Assembly: GCA_003415625.1 (NCBI GenBank)
Contig: PYIU01000003.1
Span: forward strand, 7,316,001-7,380,000
From: Aquanectria penicillioides
Lineage: Eukaryota; Ascomycota; Sordariomycetes; Hypocreales; Nectriaceae
Direction of reading: 5' to 3'
Length of the DNA stretch: 64,000 nt
The position numbers and the translations under genes are program-made. The notes beneath the pieces were generated by a model. That model saw only the letters and a list, made by a program, of their open reading frames with translations. It was not told where the DNA came from and searched no databases. This document shows positions 44,569-56,801 of the stretch, piece after piece. Numbering within the stretch: the stretch's first letter is position 1; each line of letters opens with the position of its first letter.

Positions 44569-46000
44569 CTTGAAGCTGGGCGAAGTTTGTTATCAAAAGC
44601 AACTCGCCTTTTGCTCTCTAACAGCTCATAAATAGGTGCGTTCTTGACCTGGTTGAGTTTGGTAGGAACTCTGGAAAATACACCTCACTATGTGGTGTCT
44701 TATCATGTATCGGGCATGCTTCCAAATTCGGGACTGTGTCCACCCCAAGCCCACGTATCTACGTACCGTTTTAGGTCTTACATAGATCCCATGACAGCAT
44801 GGACTCTTAGCATCTCCTAATTAGGAGTGCAGGAACGATGAACGTAATGAGGCATGATTCAGGCTGTTTAATCAGGAGGCCTACCAAATCAGAGGGATGA
44901 TTTCGGCCTTCACGCCAATTGAGGTTATATTTTATCGCGCGCATGGATAAATTTAAATGCCGCTCAACGGGGTGCAGAACATCGATCCTTTAGGCTCGAA
45001 CTGTGACGAGCCACAGGACTACGCTTTCGCTTGGAGAGCTCAAAGGATTGCCGTGGCAAGGAAAAGCCTACGGAGATCCAAAAATTTTATTCTTGATGAA
45101 GGTATAATTGACCTTGAATCTATAACTCAAATGGAAATGCCCTTCTAAATACGAACCCGTGGGTCCCTCAGCTACTTCAACACTGGATAGCGGAACAACA
45201 GAGAATCTCCAGCATAGCATTTTAGATGATTCCAAGTACAGCATAGTGATCGTAATAATGCATAAGTTAGAATAATAAATAAGGCATTTTCTTTTCCTTA
45301 TATGTTGCTCTACTTCCGGTCCCCTTCCTCATTCAGCTCAGCCAGCAGCCGCTGCTGAAGAGAGCATTATACGAAGCAATTTTTATATAGGATATATACA
45401 GCAAGGTCTTGGCCATGGACAAAGGTTGTGTTATCGCGTATGAGGATCCAATTTCATTGCTCGCCAATGGCGACAAGAAATTGTCCTAGGTACGAAAAGG
45501 TAGAGTGAAAGGCATAACATTGAACTAGAAATGGAAGGGTGCTCCGTTCAGAGATACCAAGGGAAGACTGCTTCTTAAAGATAACTTCTTTAATTTACAC
45601 AATACAGACGGCACAATACAACTGTCTGTGCATTGCTTTAGTCTAAGTCGGAATCCGATCGCTGTCTTAGTAAACATGTAACTTTGGTGAGTGTCAACCG
45701 TCCAGCCAAGAGCGGAAACCTGTATTGACAGGGATGGATGCATAACGTGCGATAGTTAATTCGGGAAAAGTACGTGGTTTTGGAATAACTCTAACTAATG
45801 GGACTTGATCAAATCGAACTTTCCCCCACATCTTCATTTGATCGACTATATATTGCACCATTTTGCCGTGACGATGATCCAGATACCTCAGGTGGCAATT
45901 TGCGATCTTTGTCAAATATTGCCTTTCATTATATTCGGCAAAAATAGCCCAGATTTAGTTCTGTGCGTCTTTTTCATCTGCTGTCTTCAATCGAACCTTG
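44569..46000. other. Intergenic 1.4 kb
   Basis: Between the carboxypeptidase remnants and the 3' end of the metallo-beta-lactamase gene. AT-rich. Short frames only; no motif is seen. Confidence 0.45.
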
Positions 46001-48103
46001 TCAGCACTTAGCATTTCCTCCCCTCCACTCAGTCGTGGCGAATTTCGGGTACATGTATCCAGTAATGTTGATTAGACTAGAGAGCGGTTGTACCTGCCCG
46101 TGTGTAGGAAGAACTCTATTGATATGGTTAGAGAGGTCTAGTGTTAGGTCAAGGTGCTTATGAATCGTACGTTGCGTTCTCAGTTACGCCATCAGACACT
46201 AATTGATCCAACCATTGCCGCATCAAAGCTTGATCAGATTGTTCCGCAGGCATTCCCGCTTGCCACACATCTGCTTCAAGAATAGCCACTGGGGAATCCT
46301 CGGAGATGCATTTAGGTGCCACGAAAGCGTAGGACCAGTCTGCAGCGTGTGATGCCTGATCTTCCCACATGAACCAAGCCTGCATGTGGTCATCAGAATG
46401 AACATACGGATTTGTATCGCTACCTTGAGTCAATATTGCTATCTGCGGATCGAAGCAAGCTCAAAACTCACTTGAAGGTCACAAGAGTGGCGTTTGGAAT
46501 GTTAGACCAGTATTTAACGGCCATTTCAGGTACAATTAACTTTGCACCTACTTGAACGTATTCTTTAGCTCCTCCACTGTGATCGCGGTGGTGATGTGTA
46601 GGCTAAACAAGTGTGAGCATAATCTGCCATCGCGAATTTCAGGTCAATTTTACCCACCCAAAGATGTGTGATAGGTTTCTTGATGTTCTCCGCAACCCAT
46701 TGGATCACGCTGCTGCTAAATTGCGGCGCTGCATCACACACGATGACTTCTGTTTCAAACTCGATTATCATTTGTTTAACGCCAAGGGTTTCATCTTCAA
46801 GAATTAGCCAGTGAAGGTAGGGGAGTCCAATGACTGGTTGCGTTGCTTTGAGGTCTTTAGCTGTGATATTTTTAATCCCGGACCACAGCATATTCGAACT
46901 GAACTCTGTGATGCGAGCATGCGATACGCCTTCGACCTTTTTGGGTGCTGCCTTCGGAAACATACTATCCCCTTCAGGAATTCCATTGAAATAATCGCTT
47001 GGAAAACTTGGGTTTAGGGTTATTTCCTCGATTATGTAGTCCTCCAACACGGCGTCAAGGTTCTGAGAAGAAGCATTATAGATGGACTGAATCTGATGAG
47101 GGAACCTGAGTTGCCCTACTACTTTGTAGTTCGTGAGATAGAAGTCAAAGGTCGAGGGTCCGTAGATTGAATGGTCTTCCCAGGTACGAACAATGTAGGG
47201 CAGGTTATTGGAGGGGTTGAAGATGACGGTCAGATCCAGTTGAGAATCGGAAACTATTTTCAGATGAGACTTTGTTGAACGTCATTTGGCATTTTTAGCA
47301 TACTTGCAAGCATTTCTATATTGTTAATCATTGTCTTGGAGAGAGAGGTAGTGATACTCGATTTCAGCTAGGATGATTAGCAGGTTATTATCACATCTCA
47401 CAAACAAGTGTAGAGATACCTTGAGCAGAAGTTTTGGGTCCAGCATGTTACCGCGAAGCACCATGTACTCAGCCAGAGCCGCTGGGAAACAGGTCAGTAT
47501 TGCCAATTATTACAGGGATGGGTTTTTTGCATACAATCGGTATATCCAGAAGTCAAGTTGGATGGAAACCAAATTTGATCATTCCCTTGTACGTAGCATG
47601 CAAACCCTTCGTTTCCTCCTTGCACAACCAGAGAAAAGTTAAACGGTTGAAGAGTCGGGGAACTCCAAATCCAGTATCCTATATCGGGTTAGATGAATCA
47701 TACCCAGCAGTAGATAGAAACCAACCTCCTGGAACAAACTGTCGGTCAATCCTCTGTTGCAGATCTGCAGAACTGAAGCTGAATGACATATTCTGATGCC
47801 CAGAGATTGCGATAGCCGTATCAGCACGTGTCAGCTCGTAGCTTTGCATCAGACTTCGAGATCGATAGGTACTATTAGACATTAGCAGTTGCTCTCAAGC
47901 CCGAAAATATTGGTGTAGCACTTCGGTGAATGGTATGTGACACCATCGAGGCTCCGCAGAGCAGACTCGCCGCCGAGGGCTTCTAAAGCACAATCAATGA
48001 CGCTTTCCACCGATAGAGCTGTCCTCGGGGAGGCAGGAGTAGCAGAAGAAGCTTTAGGGACAGCCAATAGGAGAGCCAAGCCAAACAGCTTCAAGGATAT
48101 CAT
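46001..48103 (-). CDS. Secreted metallo-beta-lactamase-fold hydrolase, 562 aa, 9 exons
   Basis: Nine exons (minus): 47922-48103, 47726-47871, 47535-47678, 47420-47481, 47304-47367, 46658-47253, 46472-46602, 46171-46419, 46001-46115. All eight GT-AG introns are 47-55 nt and the joined frame has no stop, giving 562 aa. The protein starts with a signal peptide (MISLKLFGLALLLAVPKASS). The N-terminal ~370 aa include DLTVIFNPSNNLPYIVRTWE and FPHQIQSIYNASS. The metal site PTHHHRDHSGG (about 399-409, H401-x-H403-x-D405-H406) opens exon 7, and VLPTHGQ near the end supplies a later His. Reaction unknown; MBL-fold relatives hydrolyse esters, lactones and other substrates. Divergent from a Zn2Cys6 regulator 554 bp away, a likely regulator. 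Confidence 0.88.
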
Positions 48104-48657
48104 CTTGAGGGCGAGAATGAATTGACCTAGTGACGTGGATTTTATGGTGGACTGATTGAAATCTTTCGAGGACGAATTAGACGTGTTTTTGCTTGTTTCA
48201 TATTATTACATTGTTCTTAGGAACACTCGCATCATCTTATATATGCGGGCTCGATGATCCTTCTCTTCCCATCATGATCCTAATGACGAAGACAACCACC
48301 AGCCACGTAACGCGCGTAGCTGCCGGAACTGAATAGCTCGCCATCCGACGTCTCTGTCGGTGATTGCGATGTTTTCAGTCTCCTCCAAATCTAGGCTTCC
48401 TTCATTTCGACGTCGACTTCCACTGCCATCAAAATGCGCCTCGTCTATTCAAAGCCACCCGCGTATCTTGGCTCCTCCGCACACGTCGCCTGACGGACTT
48501 TGCAAAGCGCGCGAGAAAATGACTAAGCCGGCGCGGTCCAGAATAAGATTCCGCGCTCCGTGCGTGGATCGGTCACGATGCGTTAACCACGCCCGGGAAA
48601 GCCCTCAACTTTTATTCTTCTCGCATCGCCCTCAGCTCAAGGTCTTGAATAGGCACA
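48104..48657. promoter_or_regulatory. Shared promoter region of MBL enzyme and Zn2Cys6 regulator
   Basis: 554 bases between two divergent start codons, so both promoters must lie here. It is AT-rich near the MBL side and GC-richer near the regulator. A CGG-type triplet pair typical of zinc-cluster binding was not clearly picked out by eye. Confidence 0.6.
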
Positions 48658-50790
48658 ATGCCGGAAGATTTGGCTCATAATCATGAGCTGGCCCAGCATT
48701 CCGTTGTCGCCGAACCCCGACTGAACCGCACATGTCAGGTACGTCTCGGGCCGTATTGTTCCGCTGCGGCGCTCTGCTGAAGCTCGCCACCAGGGGTGTC
48801 GACATCGCCGCATCAAGTGCATCATTCCATCGCCGGACGATCCGCTGCAGGCTCGGAAATGTACAAGATGTTTGAAACTTGGCCTTGAATGCGTGTTTGT
48901 TGCTCCCGCTATCAAAAAAACCCGTAAAAGAAACGAAGCGAGGATCCGGGAACTGGAGCGCAAATTCCATGAGATCCAGCAGAGCATCGGCCATGGAGAA
49001 GAAGCATCACTAAGGGCCTTTTCCAGTTTATTCGAGGATTCTAGTCACCCAGGTCCCTCGCCATCTCAAGGCACGCAGTTAGTACTGCCTCTGGATAACG
49101 CAAATGCCGTCCTACAAAACAGTTCTCTCGGCGCTGTAGCAGATCCAATCTGGACTCATGGTCTCAGCCATGACCAAGCGAAGCTGTTTCACCAGACTTT
49201 TTGTTCAACACTCGCCTCTCTCTATCCAATTGTACTCTTGCCGGATTCATTAACCTATGAGGATGTTCAGACGACCCGGCCGGCACTATATCGTGCAATC
49301 GTAACCGCCAGCTCAAGCGGTATCAATCCTGACTTATCACGACTTCTATTCAAAGACACTAGCAGGTTCCTCGCTGAGAAAGTAGCAGTCGTTGGAGAAA
49401 AGTCTTTGGATATCATCCAGGCGCTTCTAGTGATGACAACGTGGCAACAGCCGCCTGAGAAGTTCCAAGGATTGAAGTTCAGTCAGTTTTCACAAATGGC
49501 AGCGACAATGGTCATGGACCTCCAGTCAACGAATGATAGCCTCTACAAAATTCCCGAGCCCAAAACAGATTCGGAAGTCTCTGATGAGTTGATTGAGGTC
49601 TGCAGGACATTTGTCGCTTGCTATTTCATCTGCTCAAGGTGAGCTTCAGCCAGTGGTTTCAAATCAAGCAATTAATAACACAAACAGCATTGCGCTTTCT
49701 TTCCGACGGCCGCCTGCTCTCCGATTTGGCAATTGGGTTAACCGCGGTATTAACATTCTCGAATCCCAGAGTTTTATTCATCTCCATGACCTTCGTTTGC
49801 TAGCGTGGGTCAAGCTGCAGATCATGGCCGAGGAGAGTTTGACATTAGCTGGATTCTACGAAGAATCTCCAATAGATTTCTCAAATACCCGCAACCGACT
49901 TATTCTCGAGCATTGTGCACGAAATGTGAGAGGGTGGAGAGCATCATTACCGGACAATCTCATGAATGGTAAGTTGCAATTTATCGGTCATAAAGTGTGG
50001 GCGACCTTAACCTGCTCTAGGCACAATGGAGATACATTATCAAATGATTCTCGCAAATCTTGACGAGTCCGCACTTTACGATGAGCACAGAAATGGAGAC
50101 TTTCGGCCCCCGTACGTAATTCGAGCCGAACCACTAGCGGAGCAAATCGAATATGTAGGTCAAATGAGGTTCACAAGTGCAATTACACGATGCGCGGTGT
50201 GCGCCCAGCATCTCATTCGCACATTTCTCAATTTCTCTCCAGAGACGCTTCGATCAGTTCCAGTTATCATCTACGCAAGGATGTCGTATGCAGTAGTGAT
50301 CTTGGTAAAGATATACATGTCCGAGAAGGTCCAGGGTAATGAGCCAGACTCGATACTAGATCAAGAGTGGACGCCAAGCCAGTTTCTTGTTCGATTGATG
50401 GATAAATTGTGCCAGGCTGCGGGACCGAACCACGTGGATATTCCTGTTGTATTCCATTGCATCCTTTCCAACTTGAAAAAGTGGTGTGATGAGATTTTGG
50501 GCCACAGAGTACACGCTAGCAAATCTATCGAACCGATGGTCCACATGCGTGACATTGGCACTGGCAGGGCCATCGGAGGCAAGATAGGGAACGTCGGAGG
50601 TTCTGAGGGTGGTCCAGGCAACGCCACGATGCAAGGGTTTGGGTCTACATCGTCGTCGAGCTGGGAAGATTTCTCATTCCTCGCGGACATGTGTATTGAC
50701 TCGATAAATGAAGGATCTGGCTTGAGTTTTCTGAACAATATTTCAGACTTTGATTTCGACGGATGGGATATCAGAGGCGGCCCCAGCTAA
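48658..50790 (+). CDS. Zn2Cys6 transcription factor, 658 aa, 4 exons
   Basis: Exons 48658-48738, 48794-49638, 49688-49968 and 50021-50790 join in frame to 658 aa, with introns of 49-55 nt. The zinc cluster is split by intron 1: exon 1 ends RTCQ and exon 2 starts GCRHRRIKC, then CTRCLKLGLEC, giving C-x2-C-x6-C-x13-C-x2-C-x6-C. A basic linker and a coiled-coil-like stretch (RIRELERKFHEIQQ) follow. The middle holds a fungal regulatory domain with ACYFICSSIALSFRRPPALRF across an intron. A Gly-rich segment and an acidic tail (SDFDFDGWDI) could activate transcription. It is divergent from the secreted MBL enzyme. Confidence 0.9.
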
Positions 50791-52243
50791 GGCCATTGGC
50801 ATGAGAACAACACGGCTTGTACAGTAGAATGTATTTCATGGAACGAGAGAAGAAACCCAACAGGCCTCAGAGCGAGGCGAGTGCAACCAATACAGTCATC
50901 TCCACACACACCTGACCCAGAAAGCATCCCTGCAAAATCGTATCATGGCGTATCTAACACAGGTTGATTAAGCCTCAGAGTGGGTCGTAGACGCTGATTA
51001 ACAGCCTCAAGGTGGGGATCGGTTAAACCGTTGGAGCCATTTAATTAGAGGACAGACCACGATAGGATTCCTACCCCAGGGTCTATCGCCGAATTGCCGA
51101 GTAAGCGATCACATCTAAAGTACCACATCGGCAAATCCGCCCTCACTAGCGTCTTGGAAAAGAGTGACGCTGACACATGGTGTTGTTTTTCTCGGACCCT
51201 GGACATCGGACAGTCGAGCTGGATAGAGCCGTGATTGCGATTCCTATGACAAAGCTGACACACCCTGCCATTATGTAACATACCTTGAAAAAGAGTAGGT
51301 GAGCGCCTTTCATCTAGTTAGGTCATTGATGGCGGGTCCAGTCGGTTATTACAAGTTTTGGATGACAAACATTGTTGAGTGGACGAGAGACAACTGACAT
51401 TTGGCGGTTTCATCCAATGTCGAATGAGACAACACCAATAATACACTCTAGTTTCAACTTTCATACCACCAGCGTCAATTGAGTTTGCAAATCCGCGTAT
51501 AATACGGCATTAAGCCCATCATGCGCTGTCTAGTGGAGTCAGGGTTATTACCACCAATGGTATCATTATCACCATCACCATCACCATCATGACGTACGTC
51601 AACGTCAGAAGAACTCGCGTTGCTCAACCAGTCGGATCAACTTCCTTCCAAGACGTTAACAATCGGTTCCAATATATCTCCAAAATGTGTCATCCATCTA
51701 AGGAAGTTCCAACATTGACTGGCAGCTATGCTCAAGGCTCTTTATTGCCATTCTTTTTTTTCACATGGGATCTTTCCAGCAACGAGATGAGGCATCTCTA
51801 TCCTTCTGCCAGCAATATTCTAGCCACTGCGATCAACTCGGTCTCCATTTACAACTTCATTCCAACCATAGGTACAGTAAAAGCTCGCGAAATCCGTCCA
51901 TGGAGTGGATACCATGTTTGCTTTTTCTGAAGATGCGGCATTTCTATTGGACACCTTGGACACCTCTCCCGATTTCAGTGTTGACTTAAAATCTACTTCA
52001 CGGAAGAAATTGGGGGGATTATGGCATTTCAAGGAATTGTTGCCAACAATTTCGGTGTATCAGTCAGTACCACTTCTTATCGGAACGATCACTTAAACCT
52101 CTTGGTTTAGAAAATGAGATATATGGATATTGGAGTTCGATTTAGAGAGCGAACAAGGCCGTTGACTCCAACTTGCGCCACCATGTTAAGAAATATGCTG
52201 AATCAAACAATATTTCAGTACAAGTCTCTTTGAATCAAAGCAT
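50791..52243. other. Intergenic 1.45 kb
   Basis: A CAT/ATC microsatellite lies at about 51556-51590. A 113-codon plus-strand frame at 51589-51930 begins in this repeat and has no motif; it is not accepted. Confidence 0.45.
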
Positions 52244-52792
52244 CTAAACTGTTTCAAACACATCGGTGCCTAACTCAACCTCCTCCGTAGCATCTTCTGC
52301 CTTACACTCTGCTGGAAGACTTCCTGGCAAACACCCTCTCGTGATATCTTTTTGTTCACACTCTTCTAAAACACCATCAATTTCGCAATACTCCTTGGCA
52401 TATTTGGTCACATCTACAGAGGCGGCACTCAGGATGACCTCAATCACATCAGGGTGCCCATCTGTACTGTTGGTGCTCTTATAGAATGGAACAGTTTCAA
52501 AATATATCTCAGGGTTACCAGCCCTATATCCTATTGCGTCTTCCTTAATCATTTCAAGAACAGTCAGATTGTTTGAGCCTTGAATGATGCTATTGCGCAC
52601 TCCCCCTTCTATATGATAGCGTGCCCACACAGCGTCGCCATATCTGCCATCAAGGATAGAATCGACATACATGGTAGCCCAGGGCTCTACCAGCGGTATT
52701 ACAGCGGTTTTATTGATTACATCGTTGAGAGTGACATCTAAGAACAGTTGCTCGACGAGAGTTGTGTAACTAATATCTGTAGCTGCGGTCAT
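52244..52792 (-). CDS. Unknown acidic protein, 182 aa
   Basis: A single ATG-started frame (52790-52792) of 182 aa. It is acidic, has four Cys in the last third (EYCEIDGVLEECEQKDITRGCLPGSLPAEC) and several Asn-X-Ser/Thr sites. No signal peptide or membrane helix is evident. The amino-acid composition looks like real protein. The N-terminal part (LVEQLFLDVTLNDVIN... VEPWATMYVDSILDGRYGDAVWARYHIEGG) could suit a helical start and a cone-like NTF2 fold, but this is a guess. I do not recognise the family. Confidence 0.6.
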   Translation of the reverse strand: MTAATDISYTTLVEQLFLDVTLNDVINKTAVIPLVEPWATMYVDSILDGRYGDAVWARYHIEGGVRNSIIQGSNNLTVLEMIKEDAIGYRAGNPEIYFETVPFYKSTNSTDGHPDVIEVILSAASVDVTKYAKEYCEIDGVLEECEQKDITRGCLPGSLPAECKAEDATEEVELGTDVFETV

Positions 52793-54518
52793 GGTTGCAC
52801 TGTCATCGAGTCAACATTGCAGAGACTTAAAAATTGGCAAATGGGTCGAAATTCAAAAAGCCTACTTCTGCCGGTTGTGTGACCAAAAAATATGGCAATG
52901 AGATTTGCAGGGGCAGGGGCACTGAGATAAGCGCGCGGTGGAGAAGATGGAAGCAGGAAGCAGATCCGTGAAGTGAAGACGAGAGAAAGATCGATTTTAT
53001 GTTGGGAATGGGAGAGAGGGGGGTTCAGGCATCAATCTGGAGCGAGAAACCGAACAGAGACGCATCATGCACATGTCCTCGCCTAAACGGTGCAGAAATC
53101 AGATGATGCCGCGTACGCTGCCGAATTCAACTTCTCAGAAGAGACGAAACGCAGCCTCGTTTATGATGGTTGCCTCTCTTGCCTAATACCACTTGCCAAA
53201 AAGAAACACCACACGTCCCGGCTATCAAGGTGCGGTCATTGTCAGCTCCCTCTGGCTGGGCTGATATCAATGTCAGGGGGGGCGAGACGCTGTTATCCCA
53301 TCAAGTGGCTTGGCGTTGAGGTATCCGAGTGTGTGTAAATTGCCATTTTGGGCTTTGCGATCATGGGACTAGTTTGGTTCGCATCTCACAGGCAAAGGCC
53401 CCAATCAGTTAGAATCCAGTTTTTGTAGTCGCAGTGCTAACCATTTTGAATTTTGCAGTCACCGTAGTCGCCCACCCTTTCCGGAGCGTGTGGTCGCCTC
53501 AGGGGCACGTCCTCATTTTACGCGGCCCATAGTTCAATCAGCCACTGCTGTGCTGCGAAAGGTCCGGCCGACGTTGGAAGTATCCATCTCAATGGGACGG
53601 CGTAAAGGGAGATGCCGTCGTAGGCCGGAATTGAAAGTCTGCATCCACAGACTTCGGAGGCTGCCCCAAGTCCACTCCCCCTGTGAACCCACTCAAAGAA
53701 TACAAACTGCATCCATGCCCTTCCAGCTGATGCTAGCGGGACCCTGACGTGGTTCGCAAGCGGCAATGTGACAGCCAGAAGCGAGCTTTGCCTTCGGCCT
53801 AGAGAGTCCGGGGTAATCTGCATTGAAGTGATACCTATGTGTGGTGTGATGTCATAGTAGCAATCAAAATAGTGACTGGTTTCTGCAATCCAATTCACAT
53901 CCCATCACCTTTGAACTAGATGGGTGATCCATGGGATATGTGTTACCGACCAACACCAGCCAGAGCTTGAATGCGACTGTATATCCGTCAATTTCATGCC
54001 ATTCTCCGTACAACCCCATTTCCGGGGCATTCTTTTGATTTCCGTGCCTCGGCATTGCCAGGGCGCGGGTCGCGATGCCTGATATGGGCCAATTCCTTAC
54101 TTCAATGTCACCCAACCCCCAAATCTGTGCCATATATTGCAACTCCCGCTTTCTGTTGGTCTCCACCCACGACCTTCTTTGTGTTTAGCTACAGGCGATC
54201 GTGTGTTGTTTCCCCGCATGCCCCGCCTTGGGCTACATAATCCGCGCAGGCAGCCAAGATTTCCATTACCGAAACCCAGGTTTTCGGAAATGGATTTGAC
54301 GCGGAACAGGGCAAGATGGGGAAGGAGGAGGTAACTAGAGATGGTGGCGGATAACTGTGAGACGCTGGCGCCGAGAAGAAGTATATAGAACATGGCATCT
54401 GCGAGTGGAACTAGCCAAGATCGTGATCAAGCTTGGGGTTGTTTCGAGGTCTGCTGAGCATCTTGAAGGCGCTGGTTGAATGTATGAAAGTGAAAAGAAG
54501 TTGCCCGCCGATCCCTTC
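52793..54518. other. Intergenic 1.7 kb
   Basis: Upstream region of both the unknown gene and the second MBL gene. G runs near 53275 and 53025. No motif-bearing frame. Confidence 0.45.
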
Positions 54519-55552
54519 ATGATGCGTTCCGCTGCATCCCAAGGTCTGCGGGTGGCACTATGCGCACTCGTCGTCTGTTACTCAAAGGTTGGTTCTTGCG
54601 CCATCTCTACGGCAGACTTCTCCACATGGTTTGAAGTGACTACATTCCCCAATGCCCAGGCATCCAACCTCTCTCGCTGGCAAGCCGAGGCTCAGCAGGC
54701 GGCCTGGCCAGACCTGTGGCAGGAGTATCAGCACCGATGCATCAACGCTGGGCAAAAGTATCCCGAGCTGGGTAGCGCCGCCCAGATACCGGGGTTCGTG
54801 AATCCAGCGAAGCCGTTCGACTCGCTGCTGTTCGTGGGCGCGTCAGGCGTTTCGTCGTGGGCGATTGAGACGGGCGACGGCGTTATTCTCATCGACTCAA
54901 TGGACAACGCGGAGGAGGCAGCCAACATCATCATCCCCGGGCTGCAAGCATTCGGGTACGATGGCGCAGACGTGAAGGCGTTGATCATTACTCATGAGCA
55001 CTACGACCACTATGGGGGAGCGCTGTGGCTGCAGAAAGCTTACAACATCACGGTGTATGCGTCGGAGCTTGCGTGGGATGCGCTCGCGGACGTCGAGGGT
55101 GCGCCGATCAAGCAGAGAGTTCTCGCCGACGGCGACGTGCTAAGGATTGGCAACGCCTCGGTTGAAGTCTACGCGACGCCCGGTCACACGCCCGGCTGCC
55201 TTTCTCTCATGTTCCCCGTGTACGAGCACGGCGAGGAGCATCTCGCTGGATTGTATGGCGGCGGCGGTATCCCGCGAGTGCCGACGACAAGGCGACGCAG
55301 ATCGAGTCATTCCGAGACTTTGCCCGGCAGGTTGAGAAGCGAGGCGCCGACGTGCTGCTCAGCAACCACCAAACTCAAGACCACACGCTGCAGAATCTCG
55401 ATGTTCTGGAAAACCGGCAGTGTCATGGGAGTCGCTGCACGCTGCCGAACCCGTACATTGTCGGAACTGAGCGTTACGTCCGTTACCTGAAGGTTATGGA
55501 GTTGTGTGTGCGAGTGAATGCGGCAAGGATCAACCAGTATCTACGAGTTTGA
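54519..55552 (+). pseudogene. Secreted metallo-beta-lactamase-fold gene with frameshift
   Basis: ATG at 54519 starts a signal peptide (MMRSAASQGLRVALCALVVC); an in-frame ATG at 54480 would put 13 extra polar residues before it. The MBL fold is clear: GDGVILIDSMDN, THEHYDHYGG (metal ligands, about His159-x-His161-x-Asp163-His164) and TPGHTPGCLS. At about 55277 the frame shifts: the long frame runs into Arg/Ser/Thr nonsense, while the +2 frame reads ADDKATQIESFRDFARQV and ends normally at 55552. One missing base explains it. This is either a true null allele or a sequencing error; the rest of the gene is full length. The substrate is unknown. Confidence 0.8.
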
Positions 55553-55570
55553 ACTTTGAGGCTTATTATC

Positions 55571-55634
55571 ATTTTCCTTTCTTTTTTCTTTCTTTTTTCT
55601 TTCTTTTTCTTTGATTCTTTTTCTTTCTTTTTTC
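55571..55634. repeat. Polypyrimidine tract
   Basis: About 60 bases of T with scattered C just after the second MBL gene, on the plus strand. Confidence 0.8.
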
Positions 55635-56502
55635 GGCGTAATATTGTTCAAGCTCGCTAGCAAGCGAATGCTTTGTTACGAGGGCAGGTTCAGGTGTTTA
55701 TCCGTTACGTCTCCACTATAACTGGCTTAAATAAAAATGAAATATAAATTTAAACGAGAAATACAAGGATTCCCAGCCGCGGGTTCCGCGATGGGCCCTA
55801 TTCTCCTATAGAATGGACACTGCTAGAATGGCAATTGCCTTAATGCCATTGCAATCTAGACAATGGAATGGCTATCTGGCATGGCAAACAGCGTGTTTGT
55901 GATGGACCGAGTCAAGCTGGAGGCGTCGATCTGGAGTGGAAAAGGCACCAAACCTGCGATCTAGGGTAGCTGGCCCGCAGCCCGCACTGCCCGCATTTTT
56001 CACAGAGAAAACGAAGCGGCGGCGGCAAGGGAATGACGGACCTACCGTAGCGCGCTTTCGGGGCGACGGGGTCGGGGCATTTCTTTTGACATTTCTTAGC
56101 AGTCAGCAGTAGCAGCAAGCAGTCGCAGTAGCGGTAGCGCTCCCGTCCGCAGAAACCTTGAGCTGTTGCTAGCCTGGGCGACTGCCAAACCTTTTTTCCC
56201 CCCTCGCCATGTTAAACTGTTGGCCAGCTGGACGATCGATCCCCCGTTCCTCTGTAGCGCGCGGTGTAGCAGCGGTGTAGCGTTTTGTAGTGGCTCTGTA
56301 GCGCTTTGCACCATAGTAGTGCTGTCTGTGAGCGCGGGCTCCCGGGCCAGCGCCCCCGTAGCTCGTGTCCTAACGGATCTGCAGCAGGGATGTCGCTGGC
56401 TCATCTCATCGTGGTCTCATCGCGCGCTCATCGCTGCCGGCTGAGTGGCTCCTCCGGGCTCCTACAGGCTCCCCAAGGCTCCTCGAAGCTGCTCAAGGCG
56501 CC

Positions 56503-56541
56503 TCCCAGGTTGCTCCCAGGTTGCTCCCAGGTTGCTCCCGG
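56503..56541. repeat. 11-bp tandem repeat (TTGCTCCCAGG)
   Basis: About three head-to-tail copies of an 11-base unit in the region upstream of the regulator. Confidence 0.85.
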
Positions 56542-56801
56542 GGCCCCTCTCAGCCTTCCCCAGGGGCTCGAGCAGCTGAGCGCTAGGACGAATCGGGTGC
56601 CTGAGCTAATCAGGCTGTCATGTGAGCTGCCCAATCTCCATTGTGCCTGGCACCAAATCGCTTCCCCCCCTCCATTCAATTCCTCCAAGGGGCCGGGCCT
56701 CAAGCGTCGCTTTCTGCTCCTCATCTTCGTTTACTGGTTCTGGTGTTTGCTTCAAAGCTAACCTGCGCAGACGGCGAGATACAACACACCGTCGTCTCCA
56801 A

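Larger units (their letters stand above)
55553..56801. other. Intergenic, upstream of Zn2Cys6 regulator
   Basis: About 1.25 kb with the pyrimidine tract and an 11-bp repeat near 56503-56541. Low-complexity frames only. Confidence 0.45.

Noticed and set aside
47324..47506. Possible frameshift in exon 5 of the intact MBL gene, since another frame reads EIEYHYLSLQDN
   Set aside because: With introns 47368-47419 and 47254-47303 the chosen frame is open and the full nine-exon model is a multiple of three, so no lesion is needed.
51589..51930. 113-codon plus-strand frame
   Set aside because: Begins at the edge of a CAT microsatellite and has no recognisable feature.
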